DNA of 64,000 nucleotides from Lachnospiraceae bacterium (GTDB taxonomy: Bacteria; Bacillota; Clostridia; Lachnospirales; Lachnospiraceae). This document shows positions 1 through 9,392 of the stretch, in pieces; the first letter of the stretch is position 1; each line of letters opens with the position of its first letter. The notes under the pieces were generated by a model. That model did no database searches. It had not been told where the DNA came from and was given only the letters and a program-made list of their open reading frames with translations. The translations under genes were made by a program, and so were the position numbers. The stretch is taken from positions 209,720 to 273,719 of the forward strand of contig SVFD01000004.1 of assembly GCA_015057025.1 (NCBI GenBank), in the 5' to 3' direction.

Positions 1-22
1 TTCTGCTTTTTGGAACCTTATG

Positions 23-63
23 TACCGCTACGTACGACACGTAGCGAGAGCGTGCCCGACGGG
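23..63. repeat. Hairpin-rich intergenic element, possibly cut by window edge
   Basis: Two adjacent hairpins lie in the first 65 bases: CGCTACGT (26-33) pairs with ACGTAGCG (39-46), and CCC-GAC-GGG lies at 55-63. A GCGAGAGC run joins them. The style resembles the larger palindromic elements near 38.9 kb and 59.8 kb. The outer arm, if any, would lie before the window, so this is only a tentative member of that group. Confidence 0.35.
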
Positions 64-108
64 AATATATTTTTTCATAACACCCCAAAAACAAATATCC
101 ATCGACTT

Positions 109-138
109 TAAAAAACGCCGCCAAGAATGGCGGCGTTT
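109..138 (-). terminator. Rho-independent terminator after clpX
   Basis: A 10-bp perfect stem AAACGCCGCC / GGCGGCGTTT with a 6-base loop is followed on the minus strand by a T run. It sits just after the clpX stop codon. Confidence 0.85.
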
Positions 139-141
139 CCC

Positions 142-1419
142 TTAAGCTTTCTTTTTATTTGTTCTTTTCTTCGGTGCTTCCAACTGAATGTGCTTCTCTA
201 TAGGCTCACTCTCTCCCAGCACAGCTTCCTTGGTAATAATACATTCTGTCATCGTTTCATCGGAAGGAATACGGAACATAAGGTCCATCATTGTCTTTTC
301 CATAATAGAACGAAGTCCTCTTGCACCGGTTTTACGCTCATGAGCTTCTTTTGCAATTTCCCGGATTGCATCATCTTCAAACTCAAGCTGCACATTATCT
401 AATTCAAACAATGCCTTATATTGCTTCACAAGTGCATTCTTGGGCTCTGTCATGATACGAACCAATGCATCCTCATCCAAACCCTCTAATGAAATGTTGA
501 TAGGTACACGTCCGATAAATTCCGGAATCAAACCAAATTTGATAAGATCCTGCGGTGTCACCTCTTTTAACAGTTCACTTAATTCTTTATCCGCATTATG
601 TGAAATGTTTGCGTTAAAACCAATAGATTTTCGATTTAATCGCTTTTCAACAATCTTTTCCAGTCCGTCAAATGCACCACCGCATATAAATAAAATATTG
701 CTGGTGTCAATCTGAATCAATTCCTGATGAGGATGTTTTCTTCCTCCCTGAGGCGGAACGGATGCCACTGTTCCTTCAATAATTTTTAAAAGTGCCTGCT
801 GAACACCTTCACCTGACACATCTCTGGTAATAGATACATTCTCGCTCTTCTTGGTAATTTTATCGATTTCATCAATATAAACAATACCATACTGAGCACG
901 CTCCACTTCATAATCCGCTGCCTGAATCAGTTTCAACAGAATATTCTCTACGTCTTCACCCACATATCCTGCTTCTGTCAATGTAGTTGCATCTGCAATC
1001 GCAAACGGAACATTGATGATTTTTGCAAGAGTCTGTGCAAGATAAGTCTTACCGGAACCGGTAGGTCCTATCATAATAATATTGCTCTTCTGCAATTCCA
1101 CACCCAAATCCTTAGGTGCCATAATTCTTTTATAATGATTGTAAACTGCTACAGAAAGAACCTTTTTGGCCTCCTCCTGGCCGATTACATAATCATCCAA
1201 AAAGCTTTTAATCTCAAGAGGCTTCAAAAGATTAAAGTCGAAGTCTGCCGCTTCATAATCATAATCCTCCAGTTCCTCAGTTACGATATCGTTACATATT
1301 TCCACGCATTCGTCACAAATATAAATTCCTGAAGGGCCGGCCACCATCTTTCGAACCTGATCCTGAGACTTGTTACAGAAAGAACATCTTATTTTGTCGT
1401 CTGAATGCTTTCCTGCCAT
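142..1419 (-). CDS. clpX: ClpX, ATP-dependent unfoldase of ClpXP
   Basis: ClpX is the AAA+ ring that recognises, unfolds and feeds substrates to the ClpP peptidase in the cytoplasm. The 425-residue product is full length for the family. It has an N-terminal four-Cys zinc domain (C12, C15, C35, C38), Walker A GPTGSGKT at 118-125, the pore-loop motif GYVGEDVE, Walker B with IDEIDK, and an IGF loop (SIGFNA) that docks on ClpP. It lies 24 bases after clpP on the same strand and 674 bases after tig, the standard tig-clpP-clpX arrangement, and is followed by a strong terminator. Confidence 0.98.
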   Translation of the reverse strand: MAGKHSDDKIRCSFCNKSQDQVRKMVAGPSGIYICDECVEICNDIVTEELEDYDYEAADFDFNLLKPLEIKSFLDDYVIGQEEAKKVLSVAVYNHYKRIMAPKDLGVELQKSNIIMIGPTGSGKTYLAQTLAKIINVPFAIADATTLTEAGYVGEDVENILLKLIQAADYEVERAQYGIVYIDEIDKITKKSENVSITRDVSGEGVQQALLKIIEGTVASVPPQGGRKHPHQELIQIDTSNILFICGGAFDGLEKIVEKRLNRKSIGFNANISHNADKELSELLKEVTPQDLIKFGLIPEFIGRVPINISLEGLDEDALVRIMTEPKNALVKQYKALFELDNVQLEFEDDAIREIAKEAHERKTGARGLRSIMEKTMMDLMFRIPSDETMTECIITKEAVLGESEPIEKHIQLEAPKKRTNKKKA

Positions 1420-1443
1420 TCTAAGCCTCCAAATATATTCTTT

Positions 1444-2046
1444 TTATTTTGATGCTTCCTGTTCGCTTCTTGAAGTAATGACACAGTCAATTAAACCGTA
1501 TTCTTTTGCTTCTTCGGCAGTCTTCCAGTTATCACGATCTGTATCTGCTGCAATTACATCTAAGGGCTGACCTGTATTTGCCGCAAGAATTTTGTTTAAT
1601 TTTTCCTTGGTATGCAAAATATGCTTCGCAGCAATTTCGATTTCAGTTGCCTGACCTTGCGCACCGCCAAGAGGCTGGTGAATCATGATTTCTGCATTGG
1701 GAAGCGCCATTCTCTTACCTTTTGTACCGCCTGCAAGCAAAAATGCACCCATGCTTGCGGCCATACCGATACAAATTGTAGACACATCACATTTAATGTA
1801 CTGCATGGTATCATAAATAGCCATGCCGGCAGTCACAGAACCACCGGGGCTGTTAATATAAAGCTGAATATCCTTGTCCGGATCCTCAGCCTCCAAAAAC
1901 AAAAGCTGCGCCACTACAAGTCCCGCGGTCACTTCATTTACTTCTTCACCTAGGAAGATAATACGATCTTTTAAAAGTCTGGAATAAATATCATAGGATC
2001 TTTCTCCACGGCTTGTCTGTTCAACGACATAAGGTACTAAGCTCAT
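1444..2046 (-). CDS. clpP: ClpP, ATP-dependent Clp protease proteolytic subunit
   Basis: This is the serine peptidase of the ClpXP/ClpAP machines. The 200-residue product carries the catalytic triad Ser98 (in MAASMGA), His123 (in MIHQPLGG) and Asp172 (in TDRDNW), plus the NSPGGSV oxyanion region near residue 66. It lies between tig and clpX with short gaps, so the three are probably co-transcribed. The start is preceded by an AGGAGGAATTC-type ribosome site. Confidence 0.98.
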   Translation of the reverse strand: MSLVPYVVEQTSRGERSYDIYSRLLKDRIIFLGEEVNEVTAGLVVAQLLFLEAEDPDKDIQLYINSPGGSVTAGMAIYDTMQYIKCDVSTICIGMAASMGAFLLAGGTKGKRMALPNAEIMIHQPLGGAQGQATEIEIAAKHILHTKEKLNKILAANTGQPLDVIAADTDRDNWKTAEEAKEYGLIDCVITSRSEQEASK

Positions 2047-2093
2047 TTGAATTCCTCCTGTTTCTAGATTTCATTCTCAGCTACTTCACTGAA

Positions 2094-3380
2094 TTATTTC
2101 TCTTTTGCATTAGCTACAACAAATTCAACCGCCTTCTGAATAGCCATATCTTTCTTCATTTCAGCAGCTCTTTCGTCATCCATAATTTCCTTAATCTGCT
2201 CTACTTCCATCTTGTAAGCTTCTGCCATCTTTGCAAGTTCTTCTTCATACTCAGCATCACTCACTTCAATGTTTTCAGCTACAGCTACTGCTTCCAATAC
2301 AAGTCTTGCTTTGATTCTCTTTTCAGCCTGAGGCTTAACCTGTTCCATCATTGCAGCTGCTGTCACACCGGTAAACTGAGTATACTGTTCCATGCTAAGT
2401 CCCTGCATAGCAAGTCTCTGTGCAAACTCATCTACCATCTGTCTCTGTTGTGTTGCAATCATAGCTTCGGGAATATCCATTTCAGCTTCTTCAATAATTG
2501 CATCTACTACAGCATCTTCCTTTGCACTCTTAGCGTCAGCTTCCTTCTTTTCTTCCAAATTCTTCTTAACGCTTTCTTTGTATTCTGCAAATGTATCATA
2601 TGCACTTACTTCTTCCGCAAATTCATCATCAAGTTCAGGCAACTGATTTTCCTTGATTTCCTTAATAGTAACCTTAAATAATGCAGGCTTACCCTTTAAG
2701 TTTTCTGCATGATAATCTTCAGGGAAAGTAACATTTACTTCTACCTCATCATTGATTGACTTACCGATTAACTGCTCTTCAAAATTATCGATAAATGAGT
2801 GTGAACCAATAGTAAGAGGATAGTTTTCACCCTTGCCGCCTTCAAATGCCTCGCCATCAACAAAACCTTCAAAATCAATTACTGTTGTATCTCCGTCTTT
2901 AACAGGTCTGTCTTCAACAGATACAGTTCTAGCACTGTTCTTTCTTTCGGTTTCGATTGCTTCATTTACTTCCTCTTCGGTAACTTCAACTGCAACCTTA
3001 TCAACCTTGATTCCTTTGTACTTTCCTAATTTCACTTCAGGCTTTAATGCTACTTCTGCAGTAAAAATAAAAGGCTTACCTTCTTCAATCTGTGTTACTT
3101 CAATCTTAGGTGCAGACACGATTTCTTCTTCGCATTCATCATATGCCTTTTCATATGCTTCAGGAATTACTTCGTTTGCTGCATCTTCAAAAAAGATTTC
3201 CTTACCGTACATCTGCTCAATCATCTTGCGGGGTACTTTACCCTTACGAAAACCGGGGACTTCGATTTTGCCTTTGTTTTTCTGATATGCGGCTTCTACT
3301 GCTTTTTCAAAATCTTCTACTGAAACTTCAATAGTAAGCTTTGCCATATTCTTTTCTAATTTTTCGATTGTAAAACTCAT
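2094..3380 (-). CDS. tig: Trigger factor, ribosome-associated chaperone
   Basis: Trigger factor binds the ribosome exit tunnel and shields nascent chains; it also has a prolyl isomerase domain. The 428 residues show the N-terminal ribosome-binding segment with the signature GFRKGKVPRKM near residue 44, a central FKBP-type domain (roughly 150-245, beginning VKDGDTTVIDFEGFVDG) and a long helical C-terminal chaperone domain. It is the first gene of the tig-clpP-clpX group. A GGAGGAAACAAAAA ribosome site precedes the ATG. Confidence 0.97.
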   Translation of the reverse strand: MSFTIEKLEKNMAKLTIEVSVEDFEKAVEAAYQKNKGKIEVPGFRKGKVPRKMIEQMYGKEIFFEDAANEVIPEAYEKAYDECEEEIVSAPKIEVTQIEEGKPFIFTAEVALKPEVKLGKYKGIKVDKVAVEVTEEEVNEAIETERKNSARTVSVEDRPVKDGDTTVIDFEGFVDGEAFEGGKGENYPLTIGSHSFIDNFEEQLIGKSINDEVEVNVTFPEDYHAENLKGKPALFKVTIKEIKENQLPELDDEFAEEVSAYDTFAEYKESVKKNLEEKKEADAKSAKEDAVVDAIIEEAEMDIPEAMIATQQRQMVDEFAQRLAMQGLSMEQYTQFTGVTAAAMMEQVKPQAEKRIKARLVLEAVAVAENIEVSDAEYEEELAKMAEAYKMEVEQIKEIMDDERAAEMKKDMAIQKAVEFVVANAKEK

Positions 3381-3485
3381 TTTTTGTTTCCTCCTTTATG
3401 TATCGCCATCGGCGCACAAATCTTTTCTTTTATATTGTTTTTAAGTGATTTAGGTATAAAAACCCACACTTACAGTCATTTTACG

Positions 3486-3494
3486 ATTATAGCA
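3486..3494 (-). promoter_or_regulatory. Candidate extended -10 promoter for tig
   Basis: The minus strand reads TGCTATAAT, an extended -10 box, about 106 bases before the tig ATG. The matching -35 region (TTTTCT at 17-base spacing) is poor, so the call rests on the extended -10 alone. Confidence 0.45.
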
Positions 3495-3588
3495 CAAATC
3501 ATAATAAAAGAAAAGCATAAAATTGATATTATATCATTCGCTAAAAATTTCCAACATAATTCATTTTTTTGCGGTCATACTAACACCA

Positions 3589-3608
3589 AGATAAGTTACT
3601 GCTTATCT
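3589..3608 (+). promoter_or_regulatory. Small inverted repeat in spore-protein leader
   Basis: AGATAAG (3589-3595) and CTTATCT (3602-3608) form a 7-bp inverted repeat 25 bases before the ribosome site of the spore protein gene. It could be an mRNA hairpin or a protein site. I could not identify a convincing sigma-F/G promoter here. Confidence 0.3.
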
Positions 3609-3646
3609 AAAAATAAACTAAGATAAAAAATTTGGAGGAAAACACT

Positions 3647-3850
3647 ATGTCAAAAAACAATAGTAATTCAAGCTCAACAGCTAAAACACACAGAGCAGCA
3701 TTAGATCGTTTCAAAACTGAAGTAGCAAGCGAATTAGGCATCAACTTAAAGGATGGTTACAACGGTGACCTTACTTCTAAAGAAGCCGGTTCTATCGGTG
3801 GTGAAATGGTTCGTAGAATGATCCAGCGTCAGGAAGAATCTATGCAGTAA
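3647..3850 (+). CDS. Alpha/beta-type small acid-soluble spore protein
   Basis: SASPs coat and protect DNA in the dormant spore and are degraded by the Gpr protease on germination. The 67-residue product has the family pattern: a helix with F-KTEVASELGI, which resembles the Gpr cleavage region, then GDLTSKEAGSIGGEMVRRMI, the conserved C-terminal DNA-binding segment. I chose the ATG at 3647 because GGAGGAAAACACT precedes it; an upstream in-frame TTG at 3632 lies over that ribosome site. The gene is monocistronic, with a large structured 3' region. Its presence indicates an endospore former. Confidence 0.93.
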   Translation: MSKNNSNSSSTAKTHRAALDRFKTEVASELGINLKDGYNGDLTSKEAGSIGGEMVRRMIQRQEESMQ

Positions 3851-3878
3851 TCGGTTCTTCGTTTATAAGACCTAAGCA

Positions 3879-3966
3879 TGCACCCAAGGGTTCTACATAG
3901 AACCTTTTCGTGCAGAGATAAAATGCACTTAAGCGTATGCAAATACCCTTGGGTGCATTTTCTGTT
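3879..3966 (+). terminator. Branched terminator-like structure after the SASP gene
   Basis: A 12-bp perfect stem TGCACCCAAGGG (3879-3890) / CCCTTGGGTGCA (3946-3957) is followed by a T-rich run. A second hairpin GGTTCT-acat-AGAACC (3889-3904) and a GTGCA/TGCAC pair lie inside the outer stem. The end works like an intrinsic terminator, but the size and branching are greater than usual. Confidence 0.7.
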
Positions 3967-4006
3967 TAAAAAATCAAGCTTTAACAATAAACTATAAAGA
4001 ATTAGA

Positions 4007-4035
4007 TTGCTTTTTGTTCGCTAAACTATTATAAT
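4007..4035 (+). promoter_or_regulatory. Sigma-A promoter for yjfB-like gene
   Basis: TTGCTT (4007-4012), a 17-base spacer and TATAAT (4030-4035) form a near-consensus vegetative promoter 52 bases before the start codon of the YjfB-like gene. Confidence 0.75.
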
Positions 4036-4086
4036 ATATACAAAGAGATAATAATATTAGATAGACAAACGAAAGGATGTGAACCT

Positions 4087-4278
4087 ATGGATATTGCAGC
4101 TTTATCTATGGCTATGGCACAGAATAATATTGGTAGTAAAGTTGGCGTTGCCGTTTTGGATAAGGCAATGGAAACTGCAGAATCTGCAGGTGCACAGATT
4201 GTACAGATGATTGATGGTGCGGCAATGCAACGTTCCGTAACACCTCACATCGGTGGTAATATTGATATATCCGTGTAA
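4087..4278 (+). CDS. YjfB-family small protein (putative motility protein)
   Basis: This 63-residue protein resembles the YjfB family, annotated as putative motility proteins; the function is not established. The visible features are an N-terminal MDIAALSMAMAQ, a central amphipathic helix with LDKAMETAESAGAQIVQMI, and a short C-terminus. It has a clear promoter and ribosome site (GAAAGGATGTGAACCT) and is a single-gene unit ending in a terminator. No flagellar genes are nearby, so no motility role can be inferred from context. Confidence 0.75.
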   Translation: MDIAALSMAMAQNNIGSKVGVAVLDKAMETAESAGAQIVQMIDGAAMQRSVTPHIGGNIDISV

Positions 4279-4296
4279 TTACATATAATACTTTTT

Positions 4297-4326
4297 ATGG
4301 AAGACTTCGGTCTTCCATTTTTATTT
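4297..4326 (+). terminator. Rho-independent terminator after yjfB-like gene
   Basis: ATGGAAGAC-TTCG-GTCTTCCAT is a 9-bp stem with a UUCG tetraloop, followed by TTTTTATTT. It lies 18 bases after the stop codon. Confidence 0.9.
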
Positions 4327-4354
4327 GGAAAGACTATTATCTTTCTGAACCAAA

Positions 4355-4386
4355 ACAACCTGCTTCCCTTTATGAAAGCAGGTTGT
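4355..4386 (-). terminator. Terminator hairpin after the DJ-1 gene
   Basis: ACAACCTGCTT (4355-4365) pairs perfectly with AAGCAGGTTGT (4376-4386). On the minus strand it follows the DJ-1 stop codon and runs into TTTTGG. A plus-strand T run (GTTTTTATT) also follows, so it may act in both directions. Confidence 0.75.
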
Positions 4387-4391
4387 AGTTT

Positions 4392-4940
4392 TTATTCATA
4401 TATGATTTTACCGGCCAAATCTTTGCTTACCTCTTCTCCAAGAAGAATTTCCACAATCTTCAAACCAAATTCCACAGCACATCCCATGCCTCTGGAAGTA
4501 ATGATTTTACCATCCACACAAACGGGTTCCAAGGATACGTTTGCTCCTAATAAATCTTTTTCAAAACCGGGATAGCAGCATGCAAGTCTTCCCTCTAACA
4601 TATGCCGGTGTCCCAAAATGCTGGGTGCCGCACAAATCGCCGCCAACAATTTACCTTGTGCATAAAACGCATCTACCTGTGACATTAATACTTCGCATGC
4701 TTCTAAATTTAAGGTTCCCGGCATGCCTCCGGGCAATATTAACATATCATATTCGTTGAAATTTAACTGATTAATAGTTTTATCCGTTTCCACTATAATA
4801 TTATGAGAACCAATCGCTTTCTTTTCTCCTGTAACGGAAACCATATCAATCTCTACGTGAACACGTCTTAATAAATCAACCACTGTCAGTGCTTCAATTT
4901 CTTCAAAGCCTGTAGCCAGAAAAATTGCAACCTTAACCAT
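4392..4940 (-). CDS. DJ-1/PfpI superfamily protein (YajL-like)
   Basis: The 182 residues match the DJ-1/YajL branch of the PfpI superfamily (oxidative-stress proteins, deglycase or chaperone activities reported for relatives). The nucleophile elbow AAICAAPS places the reactive cysteine at C103, and the conserved acidic residue lies in GFEEIE (13-14). It begins 79 bases after the hflC stop and may be the last gene of the long minus-strand array, though that gap could hold its own promoter. The exact substrate cannot be read from the sequence. Confidence 0.9.
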   Translation of the reverse strand: MVKVAIFLATGFEEIEALTVVDLLRRVHVEIDMVSVTGEKKAIGSHNIIVETDKTINQLNFNEYDMLILPGGMPGTLNLEACEVLMSQVDAFYAQGKLLAAICAAPSILGHRHMLEGRLACCYPGFEKDLLGANVSLEPVCVDGKIITSRGMGCAVEFGLKIVEILLGEEVSKDLAGKIIYE

Positions 4941-5019
4941 TGGCGTCCTCCTTCATATTATTTTTTTCATCTGCTCTCTTTTATACACAGCTTCTTATAC
5001 AAACATCATAAGATTTGAT

Positions 5020-5886
5020 TTAATAAAAAATCTGTGCAATTGGAGAATCCGGTGAAAGCACCAAAATTTTATCCTCTCCCTGTAAAGCAGCCTTAGCAGC
5101 ATCTAAACTTCTCATATATGCATAAAACTCTGCTCTGCTTTCATCTGCATATGCTTCCGAAAGAATATTCATATATTCGGCTTCACCTTCTGCTCTGATA
5201 ATTTCAGCTTGCATTTCAGCCTCTGAAAGCATAATTGAAACTTCCTTATCCGTCTGATTACGAATCATCTGTGCTTCTGCATTACCTTCCGCAACATGGG
5301 TTGCTGCAATATTATCGCGTTCAGAAATCATTCTTTCATAAACAGCCTCTTTATTATCGTTTGGTAAATCCAGCTTAATGGTTTCTACTTCAAGAACAGC
5401 AACACCATACTGATCCATGGAAGTTCCGATATTTTCTATAATTGCATCCTGCAGCAAATCGCTTCTTCCCGAAATAACTTCTTCCTGAGTCATACTACTG
5501 ATTACACTCTTTGTTGCATTATATACTACCGTATCAATTCTACTTTCCGCATTACTGATTGAAGTATTTAAAGCCTGTGAAAATTTGAGTGCATCCGTAA
5601 TTTCCCATAAAACATAACAATCACAAATCATAGTTTTTTTATCACTGGTAATGACATCTGACGGTGATAAATCGTATAAAAGAATTTCTTTCGGTAATGT
5701 ATACGTAGATTCCACAAACGGAATCTTAAAACTTAATCCGGCCTCATCAATAATGCGGTCAACTTTTCCAAACTGCTTAATAAGTGTATACTCATTCTCC
5801 TGTGTCACAACAACGGATGAACCAAGAGTAATAACAACAAACAAAGCAACAATTGTAAGAATTGTATATGTAATTCCTTTTTTCAT
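5020..5886 (-). CDS. hflC: HflC-type SPFH membrane protein
   Basis: HflC pairs with HflK in a membrane ring that, in Escherichia coli, encloses the FtsH protease. The 288 residues have one N-terminal membrane segment (about 5-27), a band-7/SPFH domain (ENEYTLIKQFGKVDRIIDEAGLSFKIPF onwards) and an Ala/Glu-rich C-terminal coiled coil with EGNAEAQMIR and RAEGEAEYM motifs typical of HflC. It lies 11 bases after hflK, with an AGGAGGAATAATA ribosome site, so the two are co-translated. No ftsH is in the window. Confidence 0.93.
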   Translation of the reverse strand: MKKGITYTILTIVALFVVITLGSSVVVTQENEYTLIKQFGKVDRIIDEAGLSFKIPFVESTYTLPKEILLYDLSPSDVITSDKKTMICDCYVLWEITDALKFSQALNTSISNAESRIDTVVYNATKSVISSMTQEEVISGRSDLLQDAIIENIGTSMDQYGVAVLEVETIKLDLPNDNKEAVYERMISERDNIAATHVAEGNAEAQMIRNQTDKEVSIMLSEAEMQAEIIRAEGEAEYMNILSEAYADESRAEFYAYMRSLDAAKAALQGEDKILVLSPDSPIAQIFY

Positions 5887-5897
5887 TATTATTCCTC

Positions 5898-6917
5898 CTA
5901 ACCTTCGCCGTTCTGCGCATTTATATTTGATGTAACAGTACCAAACAAAGGATTCAACGGTACAATCGTCTGGGTCTGCCCATTTCCGCTTTCTATAATA
6001 ACCGTCAATTCCGGCAACACATCTTCCATGGTTTCATAAAACATTCTTTCCTTTGTCACTTCAGGATATTTAATATACTCCTCATATAAAGCATTAAAAC
6101 GTGCTATCTCAGCAGAAGCCTCATTTATACGCTCGGTTTTATCCGCCTCTGCTTCCTGAATAATTCTGTCAGCTTCCGCTTCCGCCGCCGGAATCTGCTC
6201 ATTGCGATACTTGTTTGCATTGTTTACTGCAGTTTCACTTTCCTGCTTTGCCGTCTCCACCGCTTTAAATGCTTGCATAACCTCTTCCGTAGGCGGTTCC
6301 GCATCCTGAATCGTGATATTAACCAACTGAATGCCCAAATCACGTTCTTCAAGCTTTGCAACGATATTCTCTTTAATTTGTGCCTGAATTTCATTCTTTC
6401 CTGTAGTAAGAACACTGTCTACCGTATAGCTTCCGATTACATTTCTGATACATGACTGAGACACTTTTTTCAAGATTTCTACAGGCTCTTCCGACGCATA
6501 CAAAGCCTTAACAGGATCTGAAACACGATACTCCACAAAGAAATCCACGTTTACGAAATTATAATCTGATGTAATCATAAGAGATTCATCCGAATTACTT
6601 TCATTACTGTCAGTAGAATATCCGATGGAAAATCCCTGTATCGTAGTATTTACCTTTTTAACCTGCTGTATAAAAGGTATCTTAAAATGAAGTCCCGCTT
6701 CTGTCACAGCCTCTGCCTTACCAAAGGTAACAAGAACTGCCTGTTCCTGCTCTCTGATAGTATAGGTACTTTGGGATATCAATATTACAACCGCTATTAC
6801 AGCCACAATCGCAAGAATTATTTTTCCAATATTTTTCGGCGGCTGTATTTTGCCGCCCTTTTTACTTTTAGACTTTCCGTTACTGGAAAAACGTTCAAAC
6901 ACATTTTCTTCTGCCAT
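5898..6917 (-). CDS. hflK: HflK-type SPFH membrane protein
   Basis: This is the partner of HflC. After a basic cytoplasmic N-terminus (KSKSKKGGK) comes one membrane segment (roughly 38-58 from the chosen start), then the SPFH domain (REQEQAVLVTFGKAEAVTEAG) and a long coiled coil with EAEADRIIQEAEADK. I chose the ATG at 6917 because GGAGGAAAAT directly precedes it; an in-frame ATG at 6947 has no ribosome site and overlaps the upstream gene. The chosen start leaves a 16-base gap to the preceding lipoprotein gene, suggesting one transcript. Confidence 0.92.
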   Translation of the reverse strand: MAEENVFERFSSNGKSKSKKGGKIQPPKNIGKIILAIVAVIAVVILISQSTYTIREQEQAVLVTFGKAEAVTEAGLHFKIPFIQQVKKVNTTIQGFSIGYSTDSNESNSDESLMITSDYNFVNVDFFVEYRVSDPVKALYASEEPVEILKKVSQSCIRNVIGSYTVDSVLTTGKNEIQAQIKENIVAKLEERDLGIQLVNITIQDAEPPTEEVMQAFKAVETAKQESETAVNNANKYRNEQIPAAEAEADRIIQEAEADKTERINEASAEIARFNALYEEYIKYPEVTKERMFYETMEDVLPELTVIIESGNGQTQTIVPLNPLFGTVTSNINAQNGEG

Positions 6918-6933
6918 ATTTTCCTCCGCCATC

Positions 6934-9345
6934 TTATTGGTTTTCATTTACATAAATTTGCACACGGCTCTGTATAATGTCCGCAACCTGTTCTGCCGAT
7001 TTCTGATTTGCAAAGTAAGGCGCTGCCTCTTCCAAAATAATATCAACAATTGCCGAATCATAAAAATACATTGTATCCACAGAAAGTACATATTCTTTAA
7101 TCTCTAATGCACGTTCTTCTGTCAGCGGCTCAATAATGATTTCCTGATCGTACATCCAATAGGTTTCGTCATATTCGATCTTTTCACCGTTTTCATCTAT
7201 CCAATAAGGTTTCTGCTGCGCTTTTTCAATCAACTCATCCATAACATCCAGGTTTACCGGCAATCCGTAAGACAATTCAGACTGAGCCTCATAAGTATAA
7301 AATTGTCTCATAAATTCCCATGCGGCATCAGGATTTTCACAATCTGCCGAAATTGCCATCTGAATATACGGATATATTGTACCGGTTACGCCATTATTTC
7401 CGGGAAATCCCACAAAGGCAACTTCTTCACCGAAAGTTCCCTGTTCTGTATATGCGATGCCATTAAAAGAAGATATGCTGGAATACTGAATCAACGCTCT
7501 TTCTTCACGCATTGCGTATTGGGAATTCATCCAATAATCATCATCCATATTTTCCCAATCAATTTCTGCAGGATATTTTTTTGCATATTCTAAAAGTTCA
7601 TAAAATTCCTGTGTATTAAACGCACAAGTTCCACTCTTTACATCAAGGAACTGGCTGTAATTCATTTCCATGGCATAACGGATAATATCCTGCTGTGTAA
7701 CATCCTGATATGCCAAAATATTTCCTTTTTGACCTTCTATACTCATTAATTCCTTCAAACTGATAGAAGAACCATTGGGCACCAAAGATGCTTTCATAGC
7801 CATGGTTGAAACCATAAAACTTGCAGTTAAAAAGTAAGTATCATCACCAACGGAACCCAATGCAAGAATATTAGGAGCCATATCTTCTTTTGAAATCTCT
7901 TCATCTGCTTCGATGTAAGGATTTAAATTCAAAAATACACCTTTTTCTTTAAAACTTTCTATGGGCATTTGTGAATTAAGTAAAATAATATCCGGTGCAT
8001 TGGATGTAATAATATCATTATTTAACATCTTCTGTCCTGCATTCCAATCCGACTCATTATTATATCCATAATATTCAATCATTCGAATGCGATATTGATC
8101 ATTTGCTTTATTAAACTCAATTGCCTTGGTACGGACGTCATAGTCTGCATACAACATACCGATTGTAATGATAATCTCATCTGCCACTTCCTCAGGCGGA
8201 ACTTTCTCCATAAAAGCAATCTGAGGTTGCCATGTTTCCGGATTGTTCATAATCGCAACAATGTGTGTTTCATCAACAGGCACACAATAATTAAAATAAT
8301 TATAATCTATATCCGAATCCATAAAGTCCAAAATCAGCGTAGTTTCTAATGTGTCGAAATCATAGGTATAAACACCTTTGTCTGTGCTGAAATACATATC
8401 ATGACCTGCACCTGCTTTGGGGGAACCCCAGAAATCCTTTGGTGCTTCTATTGCAGATCCTACTCTTAACTGCATGGTATCCACTTCATAAAAAGAATTT
8501 GTTGAATATTCCGCCCCTTCTGTCCATACGGATACATAAGGAACGCCCTCACTTGTTACAAAGAAGTTTTCAACCCATGCAGTATCACTCATATGAATTT
8601 CGCCGGCTTTCTGCAAAGAAGAGTCAAAAACATAAATTTTATTTCCACCGACAATACAAATATCTCCGTTTCCAGCAATACCATAACCGTTTATTCCGTA
8701 CCATTCATCCTCGTTTCCAAGGTCTAATTCGGTTCTGTTAAGCAACTCTCCCTGTTGTGAATATACATTCAAAAAGAAATGCTGTTTATATATATAGTTG
8801 TTAGGATCGCTGTAGTCTTCCTCACCGTATTCCGATAAGATAATATAATTACCGGTATTTTGGTCGATTGTCATTCCGTAATTGGACTCATCCTCCGGCA
8901 AAGTAATATCAATTACCGATAAAGAAGTCCCTCCAAACTGCGTCTTTCCAATGTGCATTTTAACATAATAATGATATTCCTCTTCCGGATAGTATTCCAC
9001 TTCAGGCATGACCTCTCCGTCAGCAACATCATCTTCTGCAATCCCTTCTTCCTCTGTTATGGGATCTTCCACAGGTTCTTCATAATTTTCTGAATAGTTG
9101 TCAATATATTCAGACCACACAACAATAAGATCTTCGCCATATGTAAGCACATTCTCCACATAAGTATCTTCTGTAGACAACACTCCTACTTCTTTAAATA
9201 CTGCCTGTTTTGCAGCCTCCGGATCAGATGCATCCGCAATTGCATTACTGCTTTCGCCTCTATCCTTTCCGAAACATGCCGTAAGCGAAAATACCATTAA
9301 ACCCGCCATTAACATGCATGTTACCCTTTTTAACATTCCTTTCAT
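6934..9345 (-). CDS. Large lipoprotein: sensor-like N-terminus fused to family 1 solute-binding domain
   Basis: The 803-residue product begins with a lipoprotein signal (lipobox LTAC, Cys24). About residues 50-390 are rich in short beta-strand motifs (NYGMTIDQNTGNYIILS, NGDICIVGGNKIYVFDS) and look like a propeller-type domain. From about 400 on it resembles an extracellular solute-binding protein (FNKANDQYRIRMIEYYGY, APDIILLN, PDAAWEFMRQFYTYEAQ). It is a paralogue of the product at 14127-16352; both end in a near-identical APYF-xx-QKSA-xxVADIIQSRV tail. It follows the MacB-like gene by 47 bases, with an AGGAGG site before the ATG. The ligand is unknown. Confidence 0.82.
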   Translation of the reverse strand: MKGMLKRVTCMLMAGLMVFSLTACFGKDRGESSNAIADASDPEAAKQAVFKEVGVLSTEDTYVENVLTYGEDLIVVWSEYIDNYSENYEEPVEDPITEEEGIAEDDVADGEVMPEVEYYPEEEYHYYVKMHIGKTQFGGTSLSVIDITLPEDESNYGMTIDQNTGNYIILSEYGEEDYSDPNNYIYKQHFFLNVYSQQGELLNRTELDLGNEDEWYGINGYGIAGNGDICIVGGNKIYVFDSSLQKAGEIHMSDTAWVENFFVTSEGVPYVSVWTEGAEYSTNSFYEVDTMQLRVGSAIEAPKDFWGSPKAGAGHDMYFSTDKGVYTYDFDTLETTLILDFMDSDIDYNYFNYCVPVDETHIVAIMNNPETWQPQIAFMEKVPPEEVADEIIITIGMLYADYDVRTKAIEFNKANDQYRIRMIEYYGYNNESDWNAGQKMLNNDIITSNAPDIILLNSQMPIESFKEKGVFLNLNPYIEADEEISKEDMAPNILALGSVGDDTYFLTASFMVSTMAMKASLVPNGSSISLKELMSIEGQKGNILAYQDVTQQDIIRYAMEMNYSQFLDVKSGTCAFNTQEFYELLEYAKKYPAEIDWENMDDDYWMNSQYAMREERALIQYSSISSFNGIAYTEQGTFGEEVAFVGFPGNNGVTGTIYPYIQMAISADCENPDAAWEFMRQFYTYEAQSELSYGLPVNLDVMDELIEKAQQKPYWIDENGEKIEYDETYWMYDQEIIIEPLTEERALEIKEYVLSVDTMYFYDSAIVDIILEEAAPYFANQKSAEQVADIIQSRVQIYVNENQ

Positions 9346-9392
9346 AAAATCATCCTCCTTTTACAATAATTTAAGCAGCTATATAAAATCAC

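Noticed and set aside
2013..2681. Long plus-strand open frame opposite tig
   Set aside because: It lies wholly on the opposite strand of a certain gene, is rich in Phe/Cys/Leu as expected from antisense, and has no ribosome site.
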